From the NCBI RefSeq assembly GCF_905171775.1, contig NC_053499.1, positions 144,770,251-144,834,250 of the forward strand: a stretch of 64,000 bases of DNA, read 5' to 3'. Under the pieces are notes generated by a model. It was not told the origin of the DNA, ran no database searches, and saw only the letters and a program-made list of their open reading frames with translations. Source of the stretch: Rana temporaria (taxonomy: Eukaryota; Chordata; Amphibia; Anura; Ranidae). Below are positions 39,201 through 53,300 of the stretch, piece by piece. Both the position numbers and the translations under genes were made by a program. Every line of letters starts with the position of its first letter. The stretch's first letter is position 1.

Positions 39201-42200
39201 TTCATCCGACCGACGTAACTTTCCTACGCCATCGTATCGTGGGCGCATATTTACGCTAGGCGCATTTGCCGCTCCCATAGATTTCCTATGCACATATGCA
39301 AATGAGGGAGATACGCCGATTCACAAACGTAGTTGCGCCCGGCGCATAATATACGCGGTTTGCGTAAGTCGTACGTCCGGCGTAAAGTTATTCCCCATAT
39401 AGGAGGCGCAACTCATGCAAAGGTATGGACCAGGGAACACAAGCCGTCATATCTTTTGTCGTTTACGTTGTACGTGAATAGGGCTGGGCGTAGGTTACGT
39501 TCACGTCGTAGGCAGTGATCCGTCGTATCTTAGGGAGTAGTTCCGACGTGATTCTGCGCATGCGCACTGGGATGCGTCCACTGGACGGCGCATGCGCCGT
39601 ACGTTATTCGTATCTTTATGACGCTCAATTCATCATTTGCATGGGGTCACGCCTCATTAGCATGGCTCACGCCCACTTCCACCTACTCTGGCTTACGCCG
39701 AGGAAACCCAGCGCATAAATATGCGCCGATGTATGTGAATGCGGGCCATGTTTTCTAATGCTGTAATGGCTCTGTGACATGTGATTGGTGACTGGTCCCA
39801 GGCAGTGATTATCTTCCTCCAATCAGAAAATACAAATGAATCAAATCTTGTTCAGCTCTGTGGTTTATCCACCCGTTGGGTAAATAATGGGCTCCGCGGT
39901 GAATGTAATCAGTCTTGGCGATCTCTGGATAAAGTGACTCAGGATTTGGCGATGGCGTTTTTCGCTGTGGATGGAGGCGGCGTCTCCGGGTGTGTGAGAT
40001 AACAGCGCTCATACTGTGCGATATACTATGGAAAAACGTGAAAATTCACAGCGGCATCACACGAGGCCAATGCCGCTTACCATATAGACGCCGGCCAAAC
40101 TCTGGAATAACAAAGGCAGAACAATCTATCTGTAATGATTTAACTAAAGTTTACCACAGTTATAGTCTTGGGGCCAATCTATTACCGCCGCACACCGAGG
40201 CATTGCATAATGATGCATTGTTGCAAAAAATTTGCAGGACAGCTTGGTGTGTCGGAAGCTCATTGATTTCATCTGATAATTAACTTGACTGTCACTTGGA
40301 TCTGTCATAATGCCTTGATTTTTGGAAATGTCCTCCCCTCCTGTGCTCTATGTTGGATTAATTGGATCCTGTCTAAATTGGTCCTAATATGCGTGTGTAT
40401 GAATGTGAGCAAGGAACCTTAGATTGTAAGCTCCTTGAGGGCAGGGACTCATGTGAATGTACAATATATATATGTAAAGTGCTGGTGCTATATAAGTACC
40501 TGTAAAAAAAAAAAAAAAAAAAAAATAGCAAGTAACAGACACACCCCTAATCACAAGGGTCCTCATTGAGATGTGCAATGCTGGGGGAGAGGGGGCGTGT
40601 CTGACCAGAGAGGGGGGTGTCTAACTAGAGAGAGGGGGTGGGTCTGACCAGAGAGGGGAGTGTCTAACTAGAGAGGGAGGTGTGTCTAACTAGAGAGAGG
40701 GGGGTGGGTCTGACCAGTGAGGGGAGTGTCTGACCAGAGAGGGCAGTGTCTAACCAGGTCTGTTAGGTTCCAGGACTCTGGTTCCTATTGGACTTCCTGC
40801 TCTCCACTCCTCTGCTCTATGTTGGTACACAAGTAACAGACTCACCTCTAATCAAGAGGGTCCTCACTGAGACATGTAATGCTGGGAAAGAGAGAGAGCA
40901 TGTCTGACCCGAAAGGGGGTGTGTCTTACCAGAGAGAAGGGGCAGGTCAAACCAGAGAGGGGAGTGTCTGACCAGACCTGTTAGGTTACAGAGTGCACTG
41001 GGCAGTATGGTCAGACTCTGGTGCCTATAGGACTTCCTGCACTTCCAGCTCTCCCTTCCTGTGCTCTATGTTGGCACACAAGTAACAGACTCACCTCTAA
41101 TGACAAGGCTCCTCACTGAGACATGTTGTAATGCTGGGGTGTAATCCTATGGAAGAGAGGGAGCATGTCTGACCAGAAAGGGGTTGTGTTTGAACACAGG
41201 GGGGTGTGTCTGACCAGATAGAGGGGGGCAGGTCTGAACAGAGAGGGGAGTGTTTGACCAGACCTGTTAGGTTACAGAGTGCACTGGGCAGTATGGTCAG
41301 ACTCTGGTGCCTTTAGTACTTCCTGCCCTCCCCTCCTGTACTCTATGTTGGCACACAAGTAACAGACACACCCCTGATCACAAGGAACCTCATTGAGATG
41401 TGCAATGCTGGGGAAGAGAGGGTGTGTGTTCAACCAGAGAGGGGGTGTACCTGACCAGAGAGTGGGGGTGGGTCTGAACAGAGAGGGGAGGGGATGGGTC
41501 TGAACAGAGAGTGGAGTGTCTGACCAGTGAGAGGGGGTGTGTCTGAACAGAGAGGGGAGTGTCTGACCAGAGAGAGGGGAGTGTCTGACCAGAGAGAGGG
41601 GGTGGGTCTGAACAGAGAGGGGAGTGTCTGATCAGTGAGAGGGGATGGGTCTGAATAGAGAGGGGAGTGTCTGACCAGTGAGAGGGGATGGGTCTGAACA
41701 GAGAGGGGAGTGTCTGACCAGAGAGAGGGGGTGGGTCTGAACAGAGAGGGGAGTGTCTGATCAGTGAGAGGGGATGGGTCTGAATAGAGAGGGGAGTGTC
41801 TGACCAGTGAGAGGGGATGGGTCTGAACAGAGAGGGGAGTGTCTGACCAGAGAGAGGGGGTGGGTCTGAACAGAGAGGGGAGTGTGATCAGTGAGAGGGG
41901 ATGGGTCTGAATAGAGAGGGGAGTGTCTGACCAGTGAGAGGGGATGGGTCTGACCAGAGAGGGGAGTGTCTGACCAGGCCTTTTAGGTTCCAACTGGACT
42001 TCCTGCACTTCCTGTTCTCCCCTCCTGTGCTCTAGTTTGGCACACAAGTAACAGACTCACCTCTAATTAGGAGGGTCCTCACTGAGACATGTAATGCTGG
42101 TGAAGAGAAGGGTCCTCACTGAGATATATGTATGTTGGGATAGAGATGGGCGTGACTGGCCAGAAAGGGAGCTGTCTGACTAGAGAGGGGGTGAGTCTGA

Positions 42201-45200
42201 CCAGAGAGAGGGGGCAGGTCTAACCAGAGAGGGGAGTGTCTGACCAGAGAGAGGGGGGCAGGTCTGACCAGAGAGGGGAGTGTCTGACCAGACCTGTTGG
42301 GTTACACAGTGTACTGGGCAGTATGATCAGACCCTGGTTCCTATTGGACTTCCTGCACTTCCTGCTCTCCCCTCCTGTGCTCTATGTTGGCACACAAGTA
42401 ACAGACCCAACTCTAATCAGGAGGGTCCTCACTGAGATATATGTATGTTGGGATAGAGATGGGCGTGACTGGCCAGAAAGGGAGCTGTCTGAGTAGAGAG
42501 GGGGTGAGTCTGACCAGAGAGAGGGGGGCAGGTCTGGCCAGAGAGTGCACTGGGCACTGTGGGCAGTATGATCAGACTCTGGTGCCGATAGGACTTCCAG
42601 CAAAAAGGATTGGATCTCCCGAAACCTTCTCTCGAAATATGGACTGTCAGTGCAAATATAAACAGTATGAGACCTCGGCCAATCATTGGTCTGTGTGTGA
42701 CTTCGCTATGTTGCAGTATGAAGGAGGTATATGATATTAAACATAATATTTTAGGTTATCTTCTTCTGTAAGCCCTGATGAAGGGAAGTGTTGAGCCCCG
42801 AAATGCGATGGTCTTGTGAAAACTTTTCATCTGCATCCATGAAGGTGATTGGCCCCTCTGATTTCATGATATGGGGTGGCCCTTTAATCAGCGGTCCTGT
42901 GCTCTCACCTGTCTTGTCATCATTGTCATCGAACTCCACCATGACAGAGTGGCCATTGTTGGAGAGGCTGATGGACGTGGACTGGTCATAGGACACCACC
43001 AGAGGTTTCAGGCTGGGGTTGAAGACGGCCTGATTGGCCACGATATTGATGGGGGACTGGCGGTTTCCCTGGGCGATGGGGAAGTAGCGGTGCCACTCAG
43101 AGGGACCTGGAGATGGGGAAAGGTAGACAGTTAGTGACAAATCCACTCTACAAAGGCACCAGTATTATTATAGCTGCTATCAGTTTCTTCTCTAGGGATC
43201 CCAGCTCCGCCTCCTGACTAATGTCTCAACTCAACCTGATTTGTCACTCAAGTGATGTCATCACTGGGTCTCTGTGCTTCTCTATCCAATGCAGGCAGAC
43301 GGTCTGAGTCGCCGAGAGGGTGCTGTACATAGCTTCCTGTAAACATCACAGCCTTAGTAGTGTCTGATGTAGGCAGTGGGCTGGCTCTTAGGAGGAGTTA
43401 TGCAAATACCAAAATGCCTTAATAGATGGGTGTCAGTCACTCTGCTCTCTCCGCCTATCAGCATCCTTCTTGTCAGCCCATAAACTGATTGGCTCCTTGT
43501 ACTGCTTCAACCCTCTCCCAGTCAGAGCTCTAATGTACAGGGACTTCAGGAGGCTGATACCAGCTCACATTCAGGTACTAAGGCCCGGATTCTCAGTGGA
43601 GATACGATCTCCAGATACGCCGTCGTATCTCTGCGTTGTGCCGTCGTATCTATGCGCCTGATTCTTAGAATCAGTTACGCATAGATATCTGTTAGATCCG
43701 ACAGGCGTAAGTCTCTTACGCCGTCGGATCGTAACTGCATTTTTACGCTGGCCGCTAGGGGCGTGTACGCTGATTTACGCGTCGAAATATGTAAATCAGC
43801 TAGATACGCGAATTCCCGAACGTACGCCCGGCCAACGCAGTAAAGTTACGCCGTTTACGTTAGGCTTTTCCCGGCGTATAGTTACCCCTGCTATATGGTG
43901 GCGTAAGTGCGGCGTAACAATGTTAAAGCGGGGGTTCACCCTAAAAAAAAAAACATTATTTTTTTCTAGCATGCCATCAAGCATACTAACGCGATCTACA
44001 GTACGCCTTTCTTTTATTTTTTGGCGCCATACTTACAGTTTTCTGCCGAAGTGAAGTTTCAGACTCCCCGCGGGGAATGGGCGTTCCTATGCAGAGGGAA
44101 GATGATTGATGGCCACTATGGCGCGTCACGCTTCCCGAAGATAGCCGAAATAGGACTTGCCTCTTCACAGCGCCTGCGCAGTCAGCTCCGATTTCTGTGC
44201 GCAGGCGCCGTGAAGAGGCAAGTCCTATTTCGGCTATCTCCGGGAAGCGTGACGCGCCATAGCCGGCCGTCAATCATCTTCCCTCTGCATAGGAACGCCC
44301 ATTCCTCGCGGGGAGTCTGAAACTTCACTACGGCAGAAAACTGTAAGTACGGCGCCAAAAAATAAAAGAAAGGCATACTGTAGCTCGCGCTAGTATGCTT
44401 GATGGCATGCTAGAAATTTGTTTTTAGGGTGAAACACCGCTTTAAGTATGGCCGTCGTTCCCGCGTCGAAATTTGAAAAAGTTACGTCGTTTGCGTAAGT
44501 CGTCCGTGAATGGGGCTGGACGTCATTTACGTTCACGTCGAAACCAATGACGTCCTTGCGGCGTACTTTGGAGCAATGCACACCGGGAAATTCCATGGAC
44601 GGCGCATGCGCCGTTCGGGAAAAACGTCAATCACGTCGGGTCACAGAAGATTTACATAAAACACGCCCCCCTGATCCAAATTTGAATTAGGCGGGCTTAC
44701 GCCGGCCGATTTACGCTACGCCGCCGCAACTTACGGAGCAAGTGCTTTGAGAATACAGCACTTGCCCATCTAAGTTGCGGAGGCGTAACGTAAAGCGGAT
44801 ACGTTACGCCCGCGCAAAGTTACGCGATCGTACGAGAATCTGGCCCTAAGTCTTATGACAGGTCAAAGAGCAACGCCGACTTTGTGGTGCAGCACCGATT
44901 TGAAAAAGTAGTTCTTGCACTGCTTGAGACGAATTCCAGTGCGACTTGCATAGACGTCTGTGCATAAAGTCACACAGATGTCAGCCAAGTTACACCTGAA
45001 GTCGCACTGACGCTGTCGTGCGATTTCAAGTGAAGTTGCAGGATTTTAAAGCCGCATTCAGTGTGAATCAGGGCTTACGCTGCTTGTATATAAAGTTACA
45101 AACTGAGGTATTCATGACTACAGCTTTGCATTATTTGTGTCTCATATCTGCCTGGGTTCAGAACAGGAATCGCATGTGATTCTTTGCAGTGCAATTTGAG

Positions 45201-47215
45201 CCCATTCATTTTGTATGGGCTTAATTCGCACCGCGCCGCATGAAAAAGGTGCAGGCGTCTTTAGTGCAGGAAATGCTCAGGATTTGCTGCAATCCCTCAT
45301 CTGCAATCCCGAGTGCTTTCACACTGAGGCCCCGCGCTGGCAGGGCATCAAAAAAAGTCCTGCAAGGAGCTTCTTTGCAGCGCTTTAGGAGCGATGAACA
45401 CACCGCGCCTAAAGCACCCCTGCCCATTGAAATCAATGGGAAGCGCCTGCAAAGCGGCGCTTTGTGGGCGCTTTTAACCCTTTATTCGGCCACTAGCAAG
45501 GGTAAAAAGCGCCCCACTAGGGCTCGAAAACGCTGTTAAAGCGCCGCTAGTTTTAGAAGCGCTTTACCAGCGTTTTTTGGGGCACTGGCAGTGTGAAAGG
45601 GCTCCTAAGGTAGAAACAAAGGGGAACATTGGGTTTAATTTACTAAAACTGGAGCACTCGGAATCTGGTGCAGCTGTGCGTCTTGGCTGCCTTCTGGAAA
45701 CTGTGGGCCAGATTCAGAGAGAATTTACGACGGCGTATCTATTGATACGCCGCGTAAATTCAAATCTGCGCCGGCGTATCTTCTTTCTGTATTCAGAAAG
45801 CTAGATACGCCGAAATTTGCCTAGGATCCAACTGGCGTCTCTTACGCCGTCGTATCTTAGTTGCATATTTACGCTGGCCGTTAGGTGGCGCTTCCGTCGA
45901 TTTTTGCAAGGAATATGCTAATTCGGTAGATACGCCGATTCACAAACGTATGTACGCCCGACGCTTTTTTTTACGTCGTTTACGTTAGGCTTTTTCCGGC
46001 GTAAGGTTACTCCTGCTATATGAAGCGTACGCAATGTTAAGTATGGACGTTCGTAAAAAACGTCAAATACGTGGGGTCACACTAAATTTGAATAAAACAC
46101 GCCCCCATCATCCAAATTTGAATTAGGCTGGGTTCACACTACGATTTTCCCGTCCGTCAGCCGCATACGATTTCAGTATTGAAAACGTACGGGCCCGGAC
46201 GGGAAAACGTATAGATAGACAATGCATTGCAAATCGTATGCACTCAGATGCATCCGGGTGCGTACGATTTGCTGGCAAAACGTTTTTTAAACGTACGCAA
46301 AACCGTGTTCAACCACGGTTTTGCGGCCGTTTTTAAAACAGTATGGCAAACGCATACGTTTTTCTTTAACATTTACGTCAATGGAAAACGCACATATGTG
46401 CGGTTCCATACGTTCCCGTCCGTTTCAGCCGCATACGGTTTTTCATATAAATCGTATGCGGCTGACGGACGGGAAAATCGTAGTGTGAACCCAGCCTAAG
46501 GCGGGCTTACGCCGGACCACATACGTTACGCCGCCGTAACTTAGGGCGCAAGTTCTTTCTGAATACGGAACTTGCGCCCTAATTTACGGCGGCGTAACGT
46601 AGATACATTACGCCCGCACAACATTACGCAGGGCTATCTGAATCTGGCCCTGTGTGTATCCCAGAAAGCAGCCGCCCATTCACGAGACTCGCACATGCGC
46701 AGAAGGGAACGGGCAGTGAAGCCGCAAGGCTCCGCTGCCTGTTTCCCTCAGTAAGGATGGTGGTTCCCGGGATATGCCAGGATCAAGTGATCGGCCTCGG
46801 GGGGGGGGGGCGACATCGCGGGCGCCTAGGACAGGTAAGTGTCCTTATCAAAAGTCAGCAGCTACAGTGTTTGTAGCTGCTGACTTTAAAAGAAAAAGAA
46901 AATGGCGGGTGGAACTCCGCTTTAAGGTGTAAAATGCGGCCACACACCTGTAATCAGCGCAGAGGAGTCACAGCAATAAAATATAAAAATATATATTATA
47001 AATATTAAATATAGTAATAAAAAAATATAATAATAATAATAACAACGATAGCAAAATAATAATAAAATAATAATAACAAACAAAATAATAACAATAACAA
47101 TAACAACAGTATAATGTATTAATAATAATAAAAAAAAGCAATATAATAATAAAATAATAAAATACAGTTAATGGCAGTAATAAATTAGGACAATGTGCAT
47201 GATGCTCTTTGTCTC

Positions 47216-47308
<93 letters not shown>

Positions 47309-50300
47309 CATATTGTTATTTTGTGGGGGGGGGATATAGGGAATAGATAAAGGAAAAGATAAATAATGTTTCCCAAACTGCACCTTGGGTAATGCAAATG
47401 TTGCGCTGACATTATATATTGGGATGGCCGCTGATGGAAGGCGATAAACAAATCACTCTTCAGGAGGTTTTATTATAGGTTTACAAGTTTGCATGAGTCT
47501 GTTATGAATTTTATGGCGTATGACTTCCTATTTTCCGGCGGAGCGCCCGCTGTTATCGTCGCTCACACCTGTGCAGGTGAAATTCGCGTTCTGCGTGTCT
47601 GTATAAGAAAATCGCCGCGGTCGTTCACCGAGGACGTAATATCATCCTCTGCCCAGGGTGAGAAGAGGAGCAGAGGAAAGTCTCATTTCCTGAGCTCCTC
47701 AGATCGGATATCGTGGTGTAAAGGGATCTCTTATGGGGTCATCCTACGAAGGAGGACAGGAAAGTGTTCGGGGAGACAATACGCAGAACTCCCATCCCCC
47801 GTCTTTAATACAATAAATCGATAGAAATAATATATAATCAGTTCCTATAGAAATACACAGTATCCCCATCAATGAGAAAATCTTCCTAACACATACCAGA
47901 GACTGCTGCCTTGTTACAAGAGACTGTTGGAGGCTGCTACCATGCCAGAGAAGACCACTAGAAACTTCTGTCTTATGACAGGTGACTGTTACAGTGATAC
48001 AAGAGAAGGCTTTAGACTGCATGGGGCAGATTCACGTACAGCCGCGCAAAATTGTGCGGGCGTAACGTATCTGATTTACGTTACGCCACCGCAACTTACA
48101 CGGGCAAGTGCTGTATTCTCAAAGCACTTGCTCCGTAAGTTGCGGCAGCGTAGCGTAAATCACCCGGCGGGATTCAAATTCGGCGGGTAGGGGGCGTATA
48201 TCATTTAAATCAAGCGCGTCCCCGCGCTGAACGAACTGCGCATGCGCCGTCCATAAAATATCCCAGTGTGCATTGCTCCAAATGACGTCGCAAGGACGTC
48301 ATTGGTTTCGACGTGAACGTAAATGACGTCCAGCCCCATTCACGGACGACTTACGCAAACAATGTAAGTTTTTAAAATTTCGACGCGGGAACAACGACCA
48401 TACTTAATATTGGCTGCGCCTCATATAGCAGGGGCAACTTTACGCCGGGAAAAGCCTAACGTAAACGTTGTAACTTTACTGCGTCGGCTAATTTGCATAC
48501 TCGACGCGGAATTCGATGGAAGCGCCACCTAGCGGTTAAAAAAAAATGCAGTTTAGATCCAACGGCGTAAGAGACTTACGCCTGTCGGATCTAATGGATA
48601 TCTATGCGTAACTGATTCTAAGAATCAGACGCATAGATACGACGGCGCAACGCAGAGATACGACTGCGCAACGCAGAGATACGACGGCGTATCTGGACAT
48701 ATGCCGTCGTATCTCGGTTGTGAATCTGGGCCCTTGTGTCTATAAGAGGCTGCTACTATGCCACAGAAGACTGCTAGAGACAGCTGCCTTGTTACAAGAG
48801 GCTGTTAGAGGCTATTATTGAGTCAAAGAAGACTACTGGAAACTGTTGCTTTGTTACAGGAGACTGTTGAAAGCTGCTACCATGTTATAAGAGAAGGCTA
48901 GAGACTGTTGGCATATTTAAGGAAATTATTAGAGTCTGCCATCATGTCACAGATGACTGCTAGAGACCAAGGACTTGCTACAGGAGACTGCTAGAGGTTG
49001 CTATCATGTCAAAGAGAATTAAAAGCAACTGTTGCCTAATGACAAGAAACTGTTAAAGAAGTTACAAAAGAAAGCTAAAGACCACTGTTGTGTAAAAGGA
49101 GACTATTAAAGGCTGCTGCCATGTTACAAGAGAAGGTTAGAGACTGCTGTCATGTTTAAAGGATACTATTAGAGCCTGCTGCCATGTCACAGAAAACTAC
49201 TAGAGACTGCTGCCTTGTTACAGAAGACTGTTAGAGGTTGCTATCATGTCAAACTGTTGCCTTATGACAGGAAATTGTTAGAAGCTGCTACCATGTTGCA
49301 AGAGAAAACTAGAGACTGGTGGCATGTTAAAGGTGACTATTAGAGGATGCTACTATGTCACAGAACACTACTGGAGACTGCTGCCTTTTGACAAGAGACT
49401 GCTAGAGATTATTGCCATTTTACAGGAAAGTGATGAAGATTTCTGATATAATATGAATAATGTGATTGTTAGAGATTGTTGTCATTCTGCAGGAGACTGC
49501 TAGAGATTGTGTGCTTGTTACAGGAGACGGCTGAGTCTACTGACATGTTACAGGAGAATGTTAGAGACAGTTGCCGTGTTACAGGAGACTGCTGGAGACA
49601 GTTTGCTATGCTAAAGAAGACTTTGAGAGATTGCGATCATGTCAAAAGAGACTGCTAGAAATGGCTGTCATGTTACAAGAGACTGATAAAAAATGACTAC
49701 CAAGTTACAGGAGCCTGTTAGAGACAGCTGGCATGTTACAAGAGACTATTAGAGACCAATGAAATTGCATGAAATCCCTAGAGACGTATGTCAAGTTACA
49801 AGAGACTGTTAGAGATGGTTGCAATGTTACAGTATCTGAAATTGTTAGAGACTTGTGTTAAGGTAGAAGAGACTGCTAGAGACTGCTGCTATATTGCAGA
49901 AAAAATTGGAGTTGTTGGAAGAGACTGCCTCCAAGTTACAAGAGCCTGTTAGAGACTGCTGCCACATTACATAAAACCTTAGAGACTTTTGACATGTTAT
50001 AGGAAAGTGTTAGAGATTCATGTTAAGTTACAAGAGACTGCCTGCAAGTTAGCTGTTAGAGACTGCTCCCACATTACATGAAACCCCTAGAGACTGTTAG
50101 AGACTGCTCCCACATTACATGAAACCCCTAGAGACTGTTAGAGACTGCTCCCACATTACATGAAACCCCTAGAGACTGTTAGAGACTGCTCCCACATTAC
50201 ATGAAACCCCTAGAGACCGTTAGAGACTGCTCCCACATTACATGAAACCCCTAGAGACTGTTAGAGACTGCTCCCACATTACATGAAACCCCTAGAGACT

Positions 50301-53300
50301 GTTAGAGACTGCTCCCACATTACATGAAACCCCTAGAGACTGTTAGAGACTGCTCCCACATTACATGAAACCCCTAGAGACCGTTAGAGACTGCTCCCAC
50401 ATTACATGAAACCCCTAGAGACTGTTAGAGACTGCTCCCACATTACATGAAACCCCTAGAGACTGTTAGAGACTGCTCCCACATTACATGAAACCCCTAG
50501 AGACTGTTAGAGACTGCTCCCACATTACATGAAACCCCTAGAGACTGTTAGAGACTGCTCCCACATTACATGAAACCCCTAGAGACTGTTAGAGACTGCT
50601 CCCACATTACATGAAACCCCTAGAGACTGTTAGAGATTGCTACCATGTTACCGGAAGCGCTAGAGATTCATGTCAAGTTACAAGAGACTGCTCCCACATC
50701 TCTATCTGCACATCACACAGCTCAGATCTTCACCTTTATCCCCGTTGTCTCTTCTCCCCTGTCAGTGATGGTCACGAGTTCCTTCCTTCAGATTTATACA
50801 ACAAGCTTTATTTGTGTTTTTTGTGGATTGTAAATATCTTTTTATTGGGATACAAATGTGTTTACAATCCACAAAAACACAAACGGGGCAGACATTGACC
50901 TTTCTCCTCATTATCACATCATGAAACTCGGCTATTAACCTGCAGCAAAGTTTACATTGCAACCTGCAGAATGTGGTGTGAACATCGCGATCCACAGAGC
51001 CATGTATGGGGTGAGCACCGCCGCCCGCTACCGGGGACTTAACCCCTCGCCGACTGCGTGCTGAAGGAGTGACTTCACTTCACTGCTTCATCCAATCAAT
51101 GGGATACTAGAGGGATCACCGGCAGGAGGAAGAAGGTCCTGATTCCTCTATATAGATCTTCATGTCACTAGAGGGATCACCAGGGGGATGAAAGAGGTCC
51201 AGATTCCTCTATAGATCTTCATATCACTAGGAGAAGGTCCTAATTCCTCTATATAGATCTTAATATCACTAGAGGGATCACAAGCAGGAGGAAGAAGGTC
51301 CGGATTCCTCTATATAGATCTTTATATCACTAGAGGGATCACCAGAAGGAGGAAGGAGGTTCTGATTCCTCTATATAGATCTTTATATCACTAGTGTGGT
51401 CACCAGGGGGATGGAAGAGGTCCAGATTCCTCTATAGATCTTCATATCACTAGGAGAAGGTCCTAATTCCTCTATATAGATCTTCATATCACTAGGAGAA
51501 GGTCCTGATTCCTCTATATAGATCTTTATATCACTAGAGGGATCACCAGCAGAAAAAAAAGAAGGTCCTGATTCCTCTATTTAAAAATGTAACTATCTCC
51601 TTCCTCTTGCTGGTGACCCATCTAGTGATCTAAATAGGAGGATCAGGACCTCCTTCCTCCTGTTGGATATCTTTCTAGTAATTTAAAGATCTATAGAGGG
51701 ATCCCGGAAGGAGGTCCTGATTACTATATATAGATCTTTATATCACTAGAGGGATCACCAGCAGAACGAATGAGGTCCCGATTCCTCTACATATGACTTT
51801 AGTGATCTCCTTCCTCCTGCTGGTGACCCCTCTAGTGATATAAAGATCTAGAGGAATCAGGACCTCCTACCTCCATTAGGTGATCCCTCTAGTGATATAA
51901 AGATCTATATAGAGGAATCAGGACCTCCTACCACCATCAGTGACTCCTCTGGTGATATAGAGATCTATATAGAGGAATCAGGACCTCCCCTCCTGCTTGT
52001 GATCCCTCTAGTGATATAAAGATCTAAATAGGGGAAACAGGACCACCTTCCTCGTGTTGGCGATCTAAAGATCTATATAGAGGAAGTATCTCCTCCTTCC
52101 TCATGCAGGTGATCCTCTAGCGATATAAAGATCTAAATAGAGGAATCAGGATCTCATTCCTCCTGCTGGTGATCCCTCTAGTGTTATAAAGATCTATATG
52201 GAAGAATCAGGACCTCCTTCACCCTGCTGGTGATCCTTCTAGTAATATAAAGATCTATATAGAAAAATCAGGACCTCTAGCCTCCTGCTGGTGATCCCTC
52301 TAATGATATAAAGATCTATTCGGAAAAATCAGAACAATTTTCTCCTGCTAGTGATCCCTCTAGTTATATAAAGATCTATAGAGGGTTCCCCTAAAGAAGA
52401 GTTCTGGTCCTGGTTCTATATAGATCTTTACATCACTAGATCACCAGAAGGATGAAGGAGCTCCTAATTCATCTACATAATTCATCTACATAATTCATCT
52501 ACATAAGACTTTAGTTATCTCCTTCCTCCTGCTGGTGATCCTTCTAGTGATAAAAAAGATCTATATTGAGGAATCAGGACCTCTATCCTCCTGCTGGTGA
52601 TCCCTCTAGTTATATAAAGATCTATAGAGGGTTCCCCCACACAGGAGGTCCTGATTCTATATAGATCTTTACATCACTAGATCACGAGAAGGATGAAGGA
52701 GCTCCTAATTCATCGACATAATTAATCGACATAAGACTTTATTTTTCGCCTTCCTCCTGCTGGTGATCCCTCTAGTGATATAAAGATCTACTGTATATAT
52801 GGTAACCAGGACCTCTTTCCTCCTGCTTGTGATCCCTCTAGTGATATAATGATCTAGAGGAATCAGGACTTCCTACCTCCATCAGGTGACTCCTCTGGTG
52901 ATATAAAGAAAAATCAGAACCGCTAGCCTCCTGCTGGTGATCCCTCTAATGATATACAGATCTATTCAGAAAAATCAGAACTATTTTCTCCTGCTAGTGA
53001 TCCCTCTAGTTATATAAAGATCTATAGAGGGTTCCCCTACAGAGGAGGTCCTGGTTCTATATAGATCTTTATATCACTAGATCACCAGAAGGATGAAGGA
53101 GCTCCTAAGTCATCTACATAATTCATCTACATAAGACTTTAGTTATCTCCTTCCTCCTGCTGGTGATCCCTCTAGTGATATAAAGATCTAGAGGAATCAG
53201 GACCTCCTACCACCATCAGTGACTCCTCTGGTAATATAAAGATCTATATAGAGGAATCAGGACCTCTTACCTCCATCGGGTGACTCCTCTGGTGATATAA

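Noticed and set aside
41430..42047. 205-codon minus-strand ORF (SLWSDTPLS repeats)
   Set aside because: Product of the tandem array at 40560-42560. No domain.
47218..47304. YIYIYI ORFs over the (TA)n tract
   Set aside because: A pure dinucleotide repeat, not coding.
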